Translations under genes and position numbers: made by a program
Notes under the pieces: generated by a model
Told to the model about the DNA's origin: nothing
The model's database searches: none
What the model saw: the letters and a program-made list of their open reading frames with translations, nothing else
NCBI GenBank assembly: GCA_040635515.1
Contig: JBEYHY010000010.1
Coordinates: 92,396 to 156,395 of the forward strand
Source of the DNA: Prauserella_A sp040635515
GTDB lineage: Bacteria > Actinomycetota > Actinomycetes > Mycobacteriales > Pseudonocardiaceae
Direction: 5' to 3'
DNA length: 64,000 bases
Shown here: positions 32,819 through 41,159 of the stretch, piece after piece
Layout of the letters: the number at the start of each line of letters is the position of its first letter
Position numbering within the stretch: the first letter of the stretch is position 1

Positions 32819-34549
32819 ATGACCCCAGCCAAGCCAGAGGCAGGCACCGAACCGGTCGCGGTCGTCGGAAACGGTCCCGTCGGGCAGACCGCCGCGTTGC
32901 TGCTCGCCCGCTGGGGTGTCCCCGTGCTGCTGCTGGACAGACGAGCCGAGAGAGACCGCATCGGGTCGAAGGCGATCTGCCAGCAACGCGACGTGCTGGA
33001 CATCTGGGAGGCCGTCGGCGCGGGCAGGCGGATCGCGAGTGAGGGGCTCACCTGGACGACCGCGCGCACGTTCTACCGTGACACCGAACTCTTCGCCTAC
33101 ACCATCGCCGAGAGCGGCCGCTCCTGCTTCCCTCCGTTCGTCAATCTCTCGCAGGCCCGCACCGAGGAGATTCTCGACGAACGCATCGCCGCGCAGCCGC
33201 TCATCGACGTGCGGTGGGGGCACACCGTCACCGGGATCGGCCAGGACTCCGCCGGGGTTGAACTGCGCTGCGAAGGGGGCGCGGCCTTGCGGGCGCGCTA
33301 CGCGGTGCTGTGCGCGGGCGCGCGCGGCGAGCCGCTGCGGGAGGCGCTCGGCGTGACCTTCGACGGTCACTCCTTCGACGACCGGTTCCTCATCTGCGAC
33401 ATCCGCGCCGACCTGCCCGGCTGGGCGGGCGAGCGCCGGTTCTACTTCGATCCGCGGTGGAATCCGGGGAGGCAGGTGCTGATCCATCCGTGCCCCGGCT
33501 CGACGTTCCGGATCGACTGGCAGGTTCCCGGAGACTACGACCTTGCGGCCGAGGAGGCCGACGGCAGTCTCGACCGCAGGATCAGGGCGATCATCGGCGA
33601 CCGCGACTACGACATCGTGTGGAAGTCGGTGTATCGCTTCCAGTCCAGGATCGCGAACACGTTCCGCAGCGGCAGGGTGCTGCTGGCCGGAGACTGTGCC
33701 CACCTTGTGGCGCCGTTCGGCGCGCGTGGCCTCAACTCCGGCGTCGCCGACGCGGAGAATCTCGCCTGGAAACTGGCGTTCGTGCTCGGCGGCTGGGCCG
33801 GCGATGGTCTGCTGGACAGCTATCACGCCGAACGGCATGCCGCGGCCATGGAGAACCTGGAGGTCACCGGTGCCACCATGCGGTTCCTCGTCCCGGGAAC
33901 CGAAGCCGATCTCGCCAGGCGCGCGCACGTGCTCGACACGGCCGCCGCCGCTTCCGCACACGCCGATACGGACGCCGTGGACCCTGTGGACTCCGTGGAC
34001 TCGGGCAAGCTGTCGGAACCGTTCTGGTACGCGGATTCGCCGCTGACGACTCCGGACGCGACGCGTCCGCGACCTTGCCGCCCGCGCAGGGGCGATGTTC
34101 CCGCGTGTGCCCCCGGCACGATCGTCCCCGACGCGCCGGTGATCTTCGATGGCGGCGAGACCCGGCTGCGGGCACTGGCCAGGGACGGCTTCCTGCTGTT
34201 GTGCACGCGCGGTGTCGCCGCGCGGGCCGTCGAGGACGCGGTACGCGAGGCGGCCATCGGCGCCCCGGTCGGGATCGTGGAACTGGCCACCGCCGACCAC
34301 ACGGGCGTGCTCGCGGACGCGTTGGGTACGCGAGCGGGAGAGGTGTGGGTGATCAGGCCCGACGCGCACGTCGCCGCGGTCGCCACCACTCCGGCCGCCG
34401 CGGCCGAGGCCGTGCGCACGGCACTCGGCGGGGGACTCAGCGGGGCAGCCGCCGCCAGATCACTCTGGGAAGCAGCCTCATCAGGAAGAACACCGGACGC
34501 AGGATCGGCGGAACCCACACCACGTCCCGTCCCCGGCGAAGCGCCTTGA
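32819..34549 (+). CDS. FAD-dependent aromatic monooxygenase
   Basis: 576 residues of the PheA/MhpA-type flavin hydroxylase family. Dinucleotide motif AVVGNGPVGQTAALLLARWG at residues 14-33, DG-type substrate loop in the middle (IRADLPGWAGERRFYF), and the FAD motif GRVLLAGDCAHLVAPFGARGLNSGVADAENLAWKL in sections. It hydroxylates aromatic rings with NAD(P)H and O2; substrate unknown. ATG 32819 follows the upstream stop by 5 bp. Unusually, its 3' end overlaps the convergent reductase gene by 113 bp (34437-34549). Confidence 0.85.
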   Translation: MTPAKPEAGTEPVAVVGNGPVGQTAALLLARWGVPVLLLDRRAERDRIGSKAICQQRDVLDIWEAVGAGRRIASEGLTWTTARTFYRDTELFAYTIAESGRSCFPPFVNLSQARTEEILDERIAAQPLIDVRWGHTVTGIGQDSAGVELRCEGGAALRARYAVLCAGARGEPLREALGVTFDGHSFDDRFLICDIRADLPGWAGERRFYFDPRWNPGRQVLIHPCPGSTFRIDWQVPGDYDLAAEEADGSLDRRIRAIIGDRDYDIVWKSVYRFQSRIANTFRSGRVLLAGDCAHLVAPFGARGLNSGVADAENLAWKLAFVLGGWAGDGLLDSYHAERHAAAMENLEVTGATMRFLVPGTEADLARRAHVLDTAAAASAHADTDAVDPVDSVDSGKLSEPFWYADSPLTTPDATRPRPCRPRRGDVPACAPGTIVPDAPVIFDGGETRLRALARDGFLLLCTRGVAARAVEDAVREAAIGAPVGIVELATADHTGVLADALGTRAGEVWVIRPDAHVAAVATTPAAAAEAVRTALGGGLSGAAAARSLWEAASSGRTPDAGSAEPTPRPVPGEAP

Positions 34550-35180
34550 CCGTCGCGTCGGCCACCGCACCGGGAGTGCTGGAGAACGGCGCCGGTGACA
34601 TGCCCTCGGTCATCCTCCCGATGACGAAACCGGGCCGGACCAGCACCAGCCGCACCCCGCTTCCGGAGAGCGCGTCGGCGAGCCCGCAGGCGAACCCGTC
34701 GAGACCGGCCTTCGCCGAGCCGTAAACGTAATTCGCCCTGCGAACCCTGACCCCGGCCACCGACGAGAACACCACCAGCTCGCCGTGCCCCTGCGCCCGC
34801 GCCAGATTCGCGAGGTGGGTCAGCACGCTGACGTGTGCGGTGAAGTCGGTGTGCACGACGGCCAGTGCGTGCGCGGCGTCGCGTTCGGCCAGTTCCTGAT
34901 CTCCCAGGATCCCGAAGGCCGTCACCACGACCCCGATCGGCCCGTGCTCTGCGAAGATGCCGCCGAGCACCCGCTCGTGCGATTCCGTGTCGTCGGCGTC
35001 GAACTCGACCCGCGCCACCGTGCTCGCCCCCGCCGCCTTGAGCGCGGCTTCCTCCGCGTCCAGTTCGTGGCTGCGCCGGGCGGCCAGCACAACGGTGCTC
35101 GCTCCGCCTTCGGCGAGCCTCGTCGCCACCGCGATGCCGATCTCACTACGCCCGCCGAGGACGACAACCGTTCCCTTCAT
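34437..35180 (-). CDS. dprE2: Decaprenylphosphoryl-2-keto-ribose reductase (DprE2-like)
   Basis: 247 residues of the short-chain dehydrogenase family. Cofactor site VVLGGRSEIGIAVATRLAEG, catalytic Ser in VVFSSVAGVRVRRANYVYGSAKAG with YxxxK, and an ending PILRPVFFLMRLLPRVIWRRLPR that is characteristic of DprE2, which makes decaprenylphosphoryl-arabinose with DprE1. DprE1 is not in this window. ATG 35180 was selected by alignment to the family start. The last 113 bases overlap the convergent monooxygenase gene. Confidence 0.8.
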   Translation of the reverse strand: MKGTVVVLGGRSEIGIAVATRLAEGGASTVVLAARRSHELDAEEAALKAAGASTVARVEFDADDTESHERVLGGIFAEHGPIGVVVTAFGILGDQELAERDAAHALAVVHTDFTAHVSVLTHLANLARAQGHGELVVFSSVAGVRVRRANYVYGSAKAGLDGFACGLADALSGSGVRLVLVRPGFVIGRMTEGMSPAPFSSTPGAVADATVKALRRGRDVVWVPPILRPVFFLMRLLPRVIWRRLPR

Positions 35181-35206
35181 GCCGTGCAGTATGCCGACTC
35201 GCCGCC

Positions 35207-35665
35207 TCACACCGGGGTCGGCACCCTGCACTGGACCTGCGCGAGGCCGCTGTGATCGACCACGGCCGCCGTCTGGTCGGCGACCGGGACGCCGTCGACG
35301 GTGATGACGCATCGCACCGGCTGCTCCGAGGGGTCCTTGCTCGCCGCGGCAACCTTGATCCCGAGATATCCGGTGCCTCCCGCCGGCTCGACGAAGGCGT
35401 GGTCGAACGGCTGCCCCCGCAACGCCACCTGGGTGGTTCCGCTGTTTCCCCTCGACACCCGCATCAGCGTGTCCTGCGGCCCCGTGACGAGAATGTGGAT
35501 CCGGTGCGGCTGTTGCTGGGTGCGTTCCGCGGGTTTGGCCATGGCGGGAGCGACGCTCCGCGCGGCGGGAGCCACCTCCGGTTCGAAGGCGTGAGTGGCG
35601 ATGCCCGCCGCCGCGATGACGGCGGTCGCCGCGACGGCGCCGATGCTGAGAACCGCACGTTTCAC
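35207..35665 (-). CDS. Hypothetical secreted protein
   Basis: 152 residues. A clear signal sequence (MKRAVLSIGAVAATAVIAAAGIATHAFE) precedes a Pro/Ala linker and a small domain with two cysteines (VRCVITVDGVPVADQTAA and AQVQCRVP) that may form a disulphide. The shape resembles MmpS-like accessory proteins, but this is weak. It ends 27 bp before the dprE2-like start on the same strand. Confidence 0.6.
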   Translation of the reverse strand: MKRAVLSIGAVAATAVIAAAGIATHAFEPEVAPAARSVAPAMAKPAERTQQQPHRIHILVTGPQDTLMRVSRGNSGTTQVALRGQPFDHAFVEPAGGTGYLGIKVAAASKDPSEQPVRCVITVDGVPVADQTAAVVDHSGLAQVQCRVPTPV

Positions 35666-35733
35666 GGGGGCTCCCTTCCCGGGGCAGGGCTCACGATTGT
35701 CGCATCAGGACTACCCGGAACGGCCTCTTCCAG

Positions 35734-36558
35734 TCAGGGAATCCACGTGAGGGTGACGATAGCGTCCCGCCCGGTCTCGCGACCGCCCGCCCGCAGCGCG
35801 GCGGCGATCTCATCGTCCCTGTCGCTCGGAAGGCACAGCCGTCTCCTGGTCTGCTCGACCAGCGTGGGGAAATCCGTCGTGCCCGCCATGGCGGAGCGGT
35901 TTCTGCGCCAGCGCGTCACCTCGGGTGTGATACCCAGTTCGGCGAGTACCGCGACGAGGTCGTCGGCGGTGGGCCCCTCCGGCCGGTCGATGCCGTGGAA
36001 CCGCCGCCACAACGGGTTCAGCGCGGTCAGCGGGTGCCGTTCGGTCACCTCGACGACGACCAGCCTGCGGGCGTGCGCGGTGAGTTCCCCGATGAAGGGG
36101 CCGGGGGCGGCGACGTTGTAGAGCACGTGGTGGCACAGCACGACATCCGAGACAGGGACAAGGCTCGCCGCCGATGGCCATTCACCTTCGACTGTGTCGA
36201 AGACACACGGCAGGCCGGCGGCGCGTTCGGCGTACCGGCGCAGCAGCTCCGGGTCGCGGTCGAGCGCGGTGATCCCGGTGGCGCGTGCGGCGAGCGGCAG
36301 GCTCGCCGCACCGGCGCCCGCGCCGACGTCCAGCACCGAGCCCGGCGGATCGAGCGCGCGCCAGGCCGCCGGAAACGAGGCACCCTCGGGCCGGGTGAGC
36401 AGCGCCTCGGCCCGCAGGCTCAGCACCTTTCTCGGCACGAGCCACGGCGATTCCGGCGCGGCGGCGAGGATCGGGCCGGGGACCCGCCAGGCCGCGAGCT
36501 CGTCCCTCCAGCGCCGCGCGGCAGGCCCGGCGCCCGGTTCGCTTCGCTCGTCCGGCAC
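35734..36558 (-). CDS. Class I SAM-dependent methyltransferase
   Basis: 274 residues from GTG 36558, which has GAGGAGGTGCC upstream. Motif I is SVLDVGAGAGAASLPLAA, followed by ITALDRDPELLRRYAERA and VVLCHHVLYNVAAPGPFIGELTAHARRLVVVEVTERHP. Substrate unknown; the N-terminal ~70 residues (WRDELAAWRVPGPILAAAPESPW) resemble small-molecule methyltransferases of actinomycetes. It is divergent from the metallo-beta-lactamase-fold gene at 36647. Confidence 0.8.
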   Translation of the reverse strand: MPDERSEPGAGPAARRWRDELAAWRVPGPILAAAPESPWLVPRKVLSLRAEALLTRPEGASFPAAWRALDPPGSVLDVGAGAGAASLPLAARATGITALDRDPELLRRYAERAAGLPCVFDTVEGEWPSAASLVPVSDVVLCHHVLYNVAAPGPFIGELTAHARRLVVVEVTERHPLTALNPLWRRFHGIDRPEGPTADDLVAVLAELGITPEVTRWRRNRSAMAGTTDFPTLVEQTRRRLCLPSDRDDEIAAALRAGGRETGRDAIVTLTWIP

Positions 36559-36646
36559 GGCACCTCCTCGAACGCGCCCGGCCTCCAACCTAGCCGCCGG
36601 GCGCGGGCGGGGCGAGGGCGTCACGGCGGGTACTACGATCGGCGGC

Positions 36647-37357
36647 ATGTCCGATCGCCTTTACTTCCGTCAGCTTCTCGCGGGCAGGGATTTCGCCGAG
36701 GGGGACCCGATCGCGGCGCAGATGCGCAACTTCGCATACCTGCTCGGTGATCGCGACACCGGTGAGGCGATCGTCGTCGATCCCGCCTACGCGGTCGACG
36801 ACCTGCTCGACATCCTCGCCGCCGACGACATGCGGCTGACCGGTGTGCTCGTGACCCATCACCACCCCGACCACGTCGGCGGCGAGATGATGGGCTTCTC
36901 GCTGACCGGCCTTGCCGAGCTGCTCGGCAAGGCATCCGTTCCCGTGCACGTCAACAGAGCGGAAGCCGAGTGGGTACGCCGCACGACGGGAGTCTCCGAA
37001 TCGGATCTCGTCGCGCACGACCACGACGACCTGCTCGACGTCGGAGCGGTCGGCGTCCGGTTGCTGCACACCCCCGGTCACACGCCGGGCAGTCAGTGTT
37101 TCCTCGTCGACGGCAGGCTCGTCGCGGGTGACACGTTGTTCCTCGAAGGGTGCGGCCGCACCGATTTCCCCGGCGGCGACGCCGACGCGATGTACACGAG
37201 CCTGCAGGCGCTGGCCGGGCTTTCCGGCGACCCCGTCGTCTACCCCGGGCACCTCTACTCGGCGGAACCCTCGGCGCCGCTGTCGGAGGTCCGCAGGCAG
37301 AACTTCGTGTTCCGCCCCCGCTCGCTGGAGGAGTGGCGGGTCATGTTCGGCGGCTGA
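36647..37357 (+). CDS. Metallo-beta-lactamase-fold hydrolase (glyoxalase II/persulfide dioxygenase-like)
   Basis: 236 residues. Intact metal site THHHPDHVGGE, then LHTPGHTPGSQCFLVDG, VAGDTLFLEGCGRTDFPGGDADAMYTSL and VVYPGHLYS. This matches the glyoxalase II / persulfide dioxygenase branch (GCGRTDFxGG is common in the latter). ATG 36647 was chosen because the family starts there; a long upstream extension overlaps the divergent methyltransferase. Predicted cytoplasmic; sulfur or thioester substrate uncertain. Confidence 0.8.
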   Translation: MSDRLYFRQLLAGRDFAEGDPIAAQMRNFAYLLGDRDTGEAIVVDPAYAVDDLLDILAADDMRLTGVLVTHHHPDHVGGEMMGFSLTGLAELLGKASVPVHVNRAEAEWVRRTTGVSESDLVAHDHDDLLDVGAVGVRLLHTPGHTPGSQCFLVDGRLVAGDTLFLEGCGRTDFPGGDADAMYTSLQALAGLSGDPVVYPGHLYSAEPSAPLSEVRRQNFVFRPRSLEEWRVMFGG

Positions 37358-37367
37358 AACCCGCCGC

Positions 37368-37754
37368 TCAGGCCATTCCCATGTGCCTGCAGAGGGTGAT
37401 CTCCAGTACGACCCGCTCGGGGTTGACCCTCGGTGTGCGCTGGTAACGCCGCGCGAAGCGTTCCTCGGCGTCTCGGACGGCGGCGGGATCCTCCCGCACG
37501 ATCGCGATTCCTTCCAGGGTCGACCAGCGGCGGCGGTCGACCTGGCTGAGCGCGACCCGAGCGCCGTCCGGTCCCGCGGCGCGGATGTTGCGCACTTTCA
37601 CGCTGCCCCGTGAGCAGATCACCCGCGCGACGGTGAAGTCGTCATCGACGGTCACCCCGACGGGGACCACGTGCGGCGTTCCGTCCGGACGCAGCGTGGT
37701 GAGCGTGCTGTGGTGCCGTTCCCGCCAGAACGCGATGAGATCCGTACTCGGCAT
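37368..37754 (-). CDS. PPOX-class F420-dependent oxidoreductase
   Basis: 128 residues with the split-barrel motifs FWRERHHSTLTTLRPDGTPHVVPVGVTVDDD and ICSRGSVKVRNIRAAGPDGARVALSQVDRRRWSTLEG. This matches the Rv1155-type F420-binding family (PPOX class). It probably reduces small molecules with F420H2. It is convergent with the preceding gene (10 bp apart), and its start faces the cellobiose operon. Confidence 0.8.
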   Translation of the reverse strand: MPSTDLIAFWRERHHSTLTTLRPDGTPHVVPVGVTVDDDFTVARVICSRGSVKVRNIRAAGPDGARVALSQVDRRRWSTLEGIAIVREDPAAVRDAEERFARRYQRTPRVNPERVVLEITLCRHMGMA

Positions 37755-37818
37755 GCTCGGAGCCTACCGAGCCGCGTGAAGCCGCCCCGGGCCGTGAGCG
37801 ACGACGCCCGCACAATCT

Positions 37819-37832
37819 TGGGAGCGCTCCCA
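37819..37832. promoter_or_regulatory. CebR-type operator, copy 1
   Basis: TGGGAGCGCTCCCA is a perfect 14-bp palindrome identical to the known Streptomyces CebR operator. It lies 164 bp before the cebE start and 65 bp upstream of the divergent PPOX gene, and starts 130 bp from copy 2. The pairing suggests looping or control of both promoters. Confidence 0.8.
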
Positions 37833-37948
37833 GATTGCGGCCTGATAATCGGGCTTCGCGGTAACGCTCGTGAAGTAATCCCCAGATAACGCGCGGGAAA
37901 CAAGGGTTGACACCCGAATGAGTGAGGGAGGACAGTGCTCCACACAAC

Positions 37949-37962
37949 TGGGAGCGCTCCCA
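37949..37962. promoter_or_regulatory. CebR-type operator, copy 2
   Basis: A second exact TGGGAGCGCTCCCA, 34 bp before the cebE GTG at 37997. Placed to block transcription of cebEFG-bglC-cebR when CebR is bound; cellobiose is the inducer in Streptomyces. Confidence 0.85.
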
Positions 37963-37996
37963 AAAATGAGGCAGACAACCCGACGAGGGGTTCACC

Positions 37997-39292
37997 GTGC
38001 GACACCAGCGCAGCAGAGTTCTTGGCCTGATCTCCTTCACCGCCGCCGCGGCGCTCGTGCTGGCCGCCTGCGGCGGCGATTCCGGCGGCGAGCAGTCAGC
38101 GGACGGCACGATCGAACTCACGATCAGCACGTTCGGTGAGTTCGGCTACGACGACTTGTACGCCGAGTACGAGCGGCTTCACCCCAACATCAAGATCACT
38201 CCGCACACCACCGGCCAGGGCGGGCCCTACCACGAGGCCCTGTTCACCAAGCTCGGCGCCGGATCGGGTCTCGACGACGTCACCGCGGTCGAGGAAGGAC
38301 ACATGTCCGACGTGCTCGCCAAGTCGAGCAGGTTCAACGACCTCGCCGAGATCGGCCCGGCAGGCGTCACCCCCGACCGCTGGCTCGACTGGAAGTACGA
38401 GGCGGGAAGGGACAAGGACGGCAAACTCATCGGTTACGGCACGGACATCGGGCCGCTCGCGATGTGCTATCGCAAGGACCTCTTCGAGGCGGCGGGCCTG
38501 CCCAGCGACCCCGAGGGCGTCAAGAAACTGTTCGAAAGCTGGGACAGCTACTTCGCGGCGGGTGACCAGTTCGTCAAGGGCTCCGGCGGTGTCGCCTGGT
38601 TCGACTCGGCCTCGCAGATCTTCAACGCGATGCAGAACCAGTTGCCCACCGGATACTTCGACCGCCAGGACAACCTCGTCGTCGAGAGCAACCCCGGAAT
38701 CAAGAAGAACTGGGACCAGGTGACGGCGGCGGTCGAACGCGGGCAGTCAGCGGGCCTCGTCGCTTTCAGCAACGAGTGGAACAGCGGCTTCAAGGGCTCG
38801 TCGTTCGCGACCAAGACCTGTCCTTCGTGGATGCTGGGCGTGATCGAGGAGCAGGCGGGACCCGAGCACTCCGGCCAATGGGCGGTCAGCGGTGTGTTCC
38901 CCGGCGGCGGCGGCAACTGGGGCGGTTCGTACCTGACCGTTCCCACCCAAAGCGAGCACCCGAAGGAAGCGGCGGAACTGGCGGCCTGGCTCACCGAACC
39001 CGAACAGCAGATCAAGGCGTTCAAGGCCAAGGGTGCGTTCCCGAGCCAGGTCGAGGCACTGGAGTCACCCGAGATGGCCGAGGCGACCAACGACTACTTC
39101 GGCGGCGTTCGTGACGGTGAACTGTTCGTGGAGCAGGCCCACAAGGTCGGCAGCGCGCAGTACAAGGGACCGGGCGACGGCAAGATCCAGGAAAACGCGG
39201 CGAGCCCCGCGCTGCAGGCCGTCGAACAGGGCCGTTCCCCCGAGGAAGGCTGGCAGCAGCTCGTCAACGGCGCCCAGCAGATCGCGCGCTAG
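37997..39292 (+). CDS. cebE: Cello-oligosaccharide-binding lipoprotein of ABC transporter
   Basis: 431 residues. Lipoprotein signal with lipobox (AAALVLAACGGDSGGE; Cys near residue 27), then a family 1 extracellular solute-binding protein: LTISTFGEFGYDDLYAEYERLHPNIKIT, the RKDLFEAAGLP block and WLTEPEQQIKAFKAKGAFPS. GTG 37997 follows GAGGGG at six bases. First gene of cebEFG-bglC-cebR. The substrate is inferred from the adjacent CebR operators and GH1 gene; the protein alone only shows a sugar-binding class. Confidence 0.88.
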   Translation: MRHQRSRVLGLISFTAAAALVLAACGGDSGGEQSADGTIELTISTFGEFGYDDLYAEYERLHPNIKITPHTTGQGGPYHEALFTKLGAGSGLDDVTAVEEGHMSDVLAKSSRFNDLAEIGPAGVTPDRWLDWKYEAGRDKDGKLIGYGTDIGPLAMCYRKDLFEAAGLPSDPEGVKKLFESWDSYFAAGDQFVKGSGGVAWFDSASQIFNAMQNQLPTGYFDRQDNLVVESNPGIKKNWDQVTAAVERGQSAGLVAFSNEWNSGFKGSSFATKTCPSWMLGVIEEQAGPEHSGQWAVSGVFPGGGGNWGGSYLTVPTQSEHPKEAAELAAWLTEPEQQIKAFKAKGAFPSQVEALESPEMAEATNDYFGGVRDGELFVEQAHKVGSAQYKGPGDGKIQENAASPALQAVEQGRSPEEGWQQLVNGAQQIAR

Positions 39293-40293
39293 TGAGTACG
39301 ACGGTCTCGGCCACCACCGGCTCACCGGCGGGGGAGCACCCCGCCGGTGAGCCGCCACCCGCGCGCAAGGCCACGTGGCGCGACCGGCTCGGCCGGTGGG
39401 ACGTCAAGTACTCGCCCTACCTCTACGTCGCGCCGTTCTTCGTCATCTTCGGTGTCGTCGGCCTGTTCCCGCTGCTCTACACGGCCTACGTGTCGCTGTT
39501 CGACTGGGAGCTCATCGACGACAATCCGTCGTTCATCGGGTTCGGCAACTACGTCCTGCTCATGTCGGACCCGCAGTTCTGGAAGGTACTGACCAACACG
39601 TTCAGCATCTTCCTGCTTTCGGCCATCCCGCAGGTGATCATGGCCGTCCTGCTCGCGGCACTGCTCAACACCAGGCTGCGGCTCCCGACCGGATGGCGGA
39701 TCGGCATCCTGATGCCCTACGTGGCCAGTCTCGTGGCGCTCGGCATCATCTTCGCCAACCTCTTCGGCCCCAATTTCGGGCTCGTCAACGGGATCTTCGA
39801 ACTGCTCGGGCTGGACAGGGTCGACTGGCAGGCCAACAGGTTCGCCAGCCACGTCGCGATCGCGATCATGGTGAACTGGCGCTGGACCGGCTACAACGCG
39901 CTGATCGTGCTCGCCGCGATGCAGGCCATTCCACGGGAACTGCACGAGGCGGCCGTCGTCGACGGCGCGGGCCCGGTGCGCCGGTTCTTCAGTGTCACGC
40001 TCCCACTCCTGCGCCCGACGCTGATCTTCGTCGTCGTCACGGCCACGATCGGCGGATTGCAGATCTTCACCGAACCCAAGCTGTTCGACGCCATGCCCGG
40101 CTCGAACAACGGCGGCTCCACCAACCAGTTCCAGACGGTGACGTTGTTCATGTACCAGTCCGCGTTCGAAAGGGAGGACCTCGGCTACGCCTCGGCCATC
40201 GCCTGGGTGCTCTTCGTGATCATCATTCTGGTCGCGCTGATCAACTTCATGCTGACGCGCAGGATCGCGAGCACGGGGGAGGGACGGCGATGA
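39292..40293 (+). CDS. cebF: ABC sugar transporter permease, MalF class
   Basis: 333 residues. Six transmembrane segments (for example YLYVAPFFVIFGVVGLFPLLYTAYV and IAWVLFVIIILVALINFML), with the EAA loop ELHEAAVVDGAGPVRRFFSVTLPLLRPT. The GTG start shares one base with the cebE stop (TAGTG), so they are coupled. Works with the next permease; the ATPase (usually MsiK, encoded elsewhere) is absent here. Confidence 0.9.
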   Translation: MSTTVSATTGSPAGEHPAGEPPPARKATWRDRLGRWDVKYSPYLYVAPFFVIFGVVGLFPLLYTAYVSLFDWELIDDNPSFIGFGNYVLLMSDPQFWKVLTNTFSIFLLSAIPQVIMAVLLAALLNTRLRLPTGWRIGILMPYVASLVALGIIFANLFGPNFGLVNGIFELLGLDRVDWQANRFASHVAIAIMVNWRWTGYNALIVLAAMQAIPRELHEAAVVDGAGPVRRFFSVTLPLLRPTLIFVVVTATIGGLQIFTEPKLFDAMPGSNNGGSTNQFQTVTLFMYQSAFEREDLGYASAIAWVLFVIIILVALINFMLTRRIASTGEGRR

Positions 40294-41156
40294 CCGTATT
40301 TCCCCTTCCGCTGCGGCGGTCGCGTCGCGACGGCGGCGCCGTCGGCAGGGCCAACGTGTGGGTGTACGGACTGCTGGTCGCCTTCGTGCTCGGCTCGATC
40401 TTTCCCTTCTACTGGTCGTTTCTGGTGGCCAGCAGGGATTCCTCGATGCTCACCGAGGCCGTGCCGCCGCTGCTTCCCGGCAGCAACTTCTTCGACAACG
40501 TGGCGCGAGTGTTCGACACGGTGCCGTTCTGGAGGGCGCTGGGAAACAGTTTCGTCGTGGCCGGTTCGGTGACGGTGTCCACGGTGCTCTTCTCGACACT
40601 GGCCGGGTTCGCGTTCGCCAAACTGCGGTTTCGCGGCCGTAACGCGTTGTTCGTGATGGTCATCGCGACCCTCGCCGTTCCGACCCAGCTCGGCATCATC
40701 CCGCTGTACATGGCGATGGCGGAACTGGGCTGGGCCAACCAGTTGCAGGCGGTCATAGTCCCCAACCTGGTGACGGCTATTGGCGTGTTCTGGATGCGGC
40801 AGTACACCGTCGAGGCCGTTCCCTACGAACTGATCGAGGCGGCCAGAGTGGACGGTTGCTCGATGATCAGAGTGTTCTGGCACGTGTGCCTTCCCGCGGT
40901 GCGGCCCGCGGCGGCCTTCCTCGGGATGTTCACGTTCATGATGTCGTGGAACGACTTCATGTGGCCGTTGATCGCGCTGAACGCCGACAACCCCACCGTG
41001 CAGGTGGCACTGGAGAAACTGCAGAGCGGTCACTACATCGACTACTCGCTCGTGCTGGCGGGAACCACGATGGCGACCATTCCGATCCTGATCGTATTCG
41101 TCATTCTCGGCAAGCAGATCGTCGCCGGGATCATGCAAGGCGCTGTGAAGGGATGA
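40290..41156 (+). CDS. cebG: ABC sugar transporter permease, MalG class
   Basis: 288 residues with six membrane segments (VYGLLVAFVLGSIFPFYWSFLV first) and the EAA motif ELIEAARVDGCSMIRVFWHVCLPAVRP. ATG 40290 overlaps the cebF stop (ATGA) and has GGGGGAGGG upstream. Ends KQIVAGIMQGAVKG, the usual MalG-type tail that contacts the shared ATPase. Confidence 0.9.
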   Translation: MTVFPLPLRRSRRDGGAVGRANVWVYGLLVAFVLGSIFPFYWSFLVASRDSSMLTEAVPPLLPGSNFFDNVARVFDTVPFWRALGNSFVVAGSVTVSTVLFSTLAGFAFAKLRFRGRNALFVMVIATLAVPTQLGIIPLYMAMAELGWANQLQAVIVPNLVTAIGVFWMRQYTVEAVPYELIEAARVDGCSMIRVFWHVCLPAVRPAAAFLGMFTFMMSWNDFMWPLIALNADNPTVQVALEKLQSGHYIDYSLVLAGTTMATIPILIVFVILGKQIVAGIMQGAVKG

Positions 41157-41159
41157 GGC

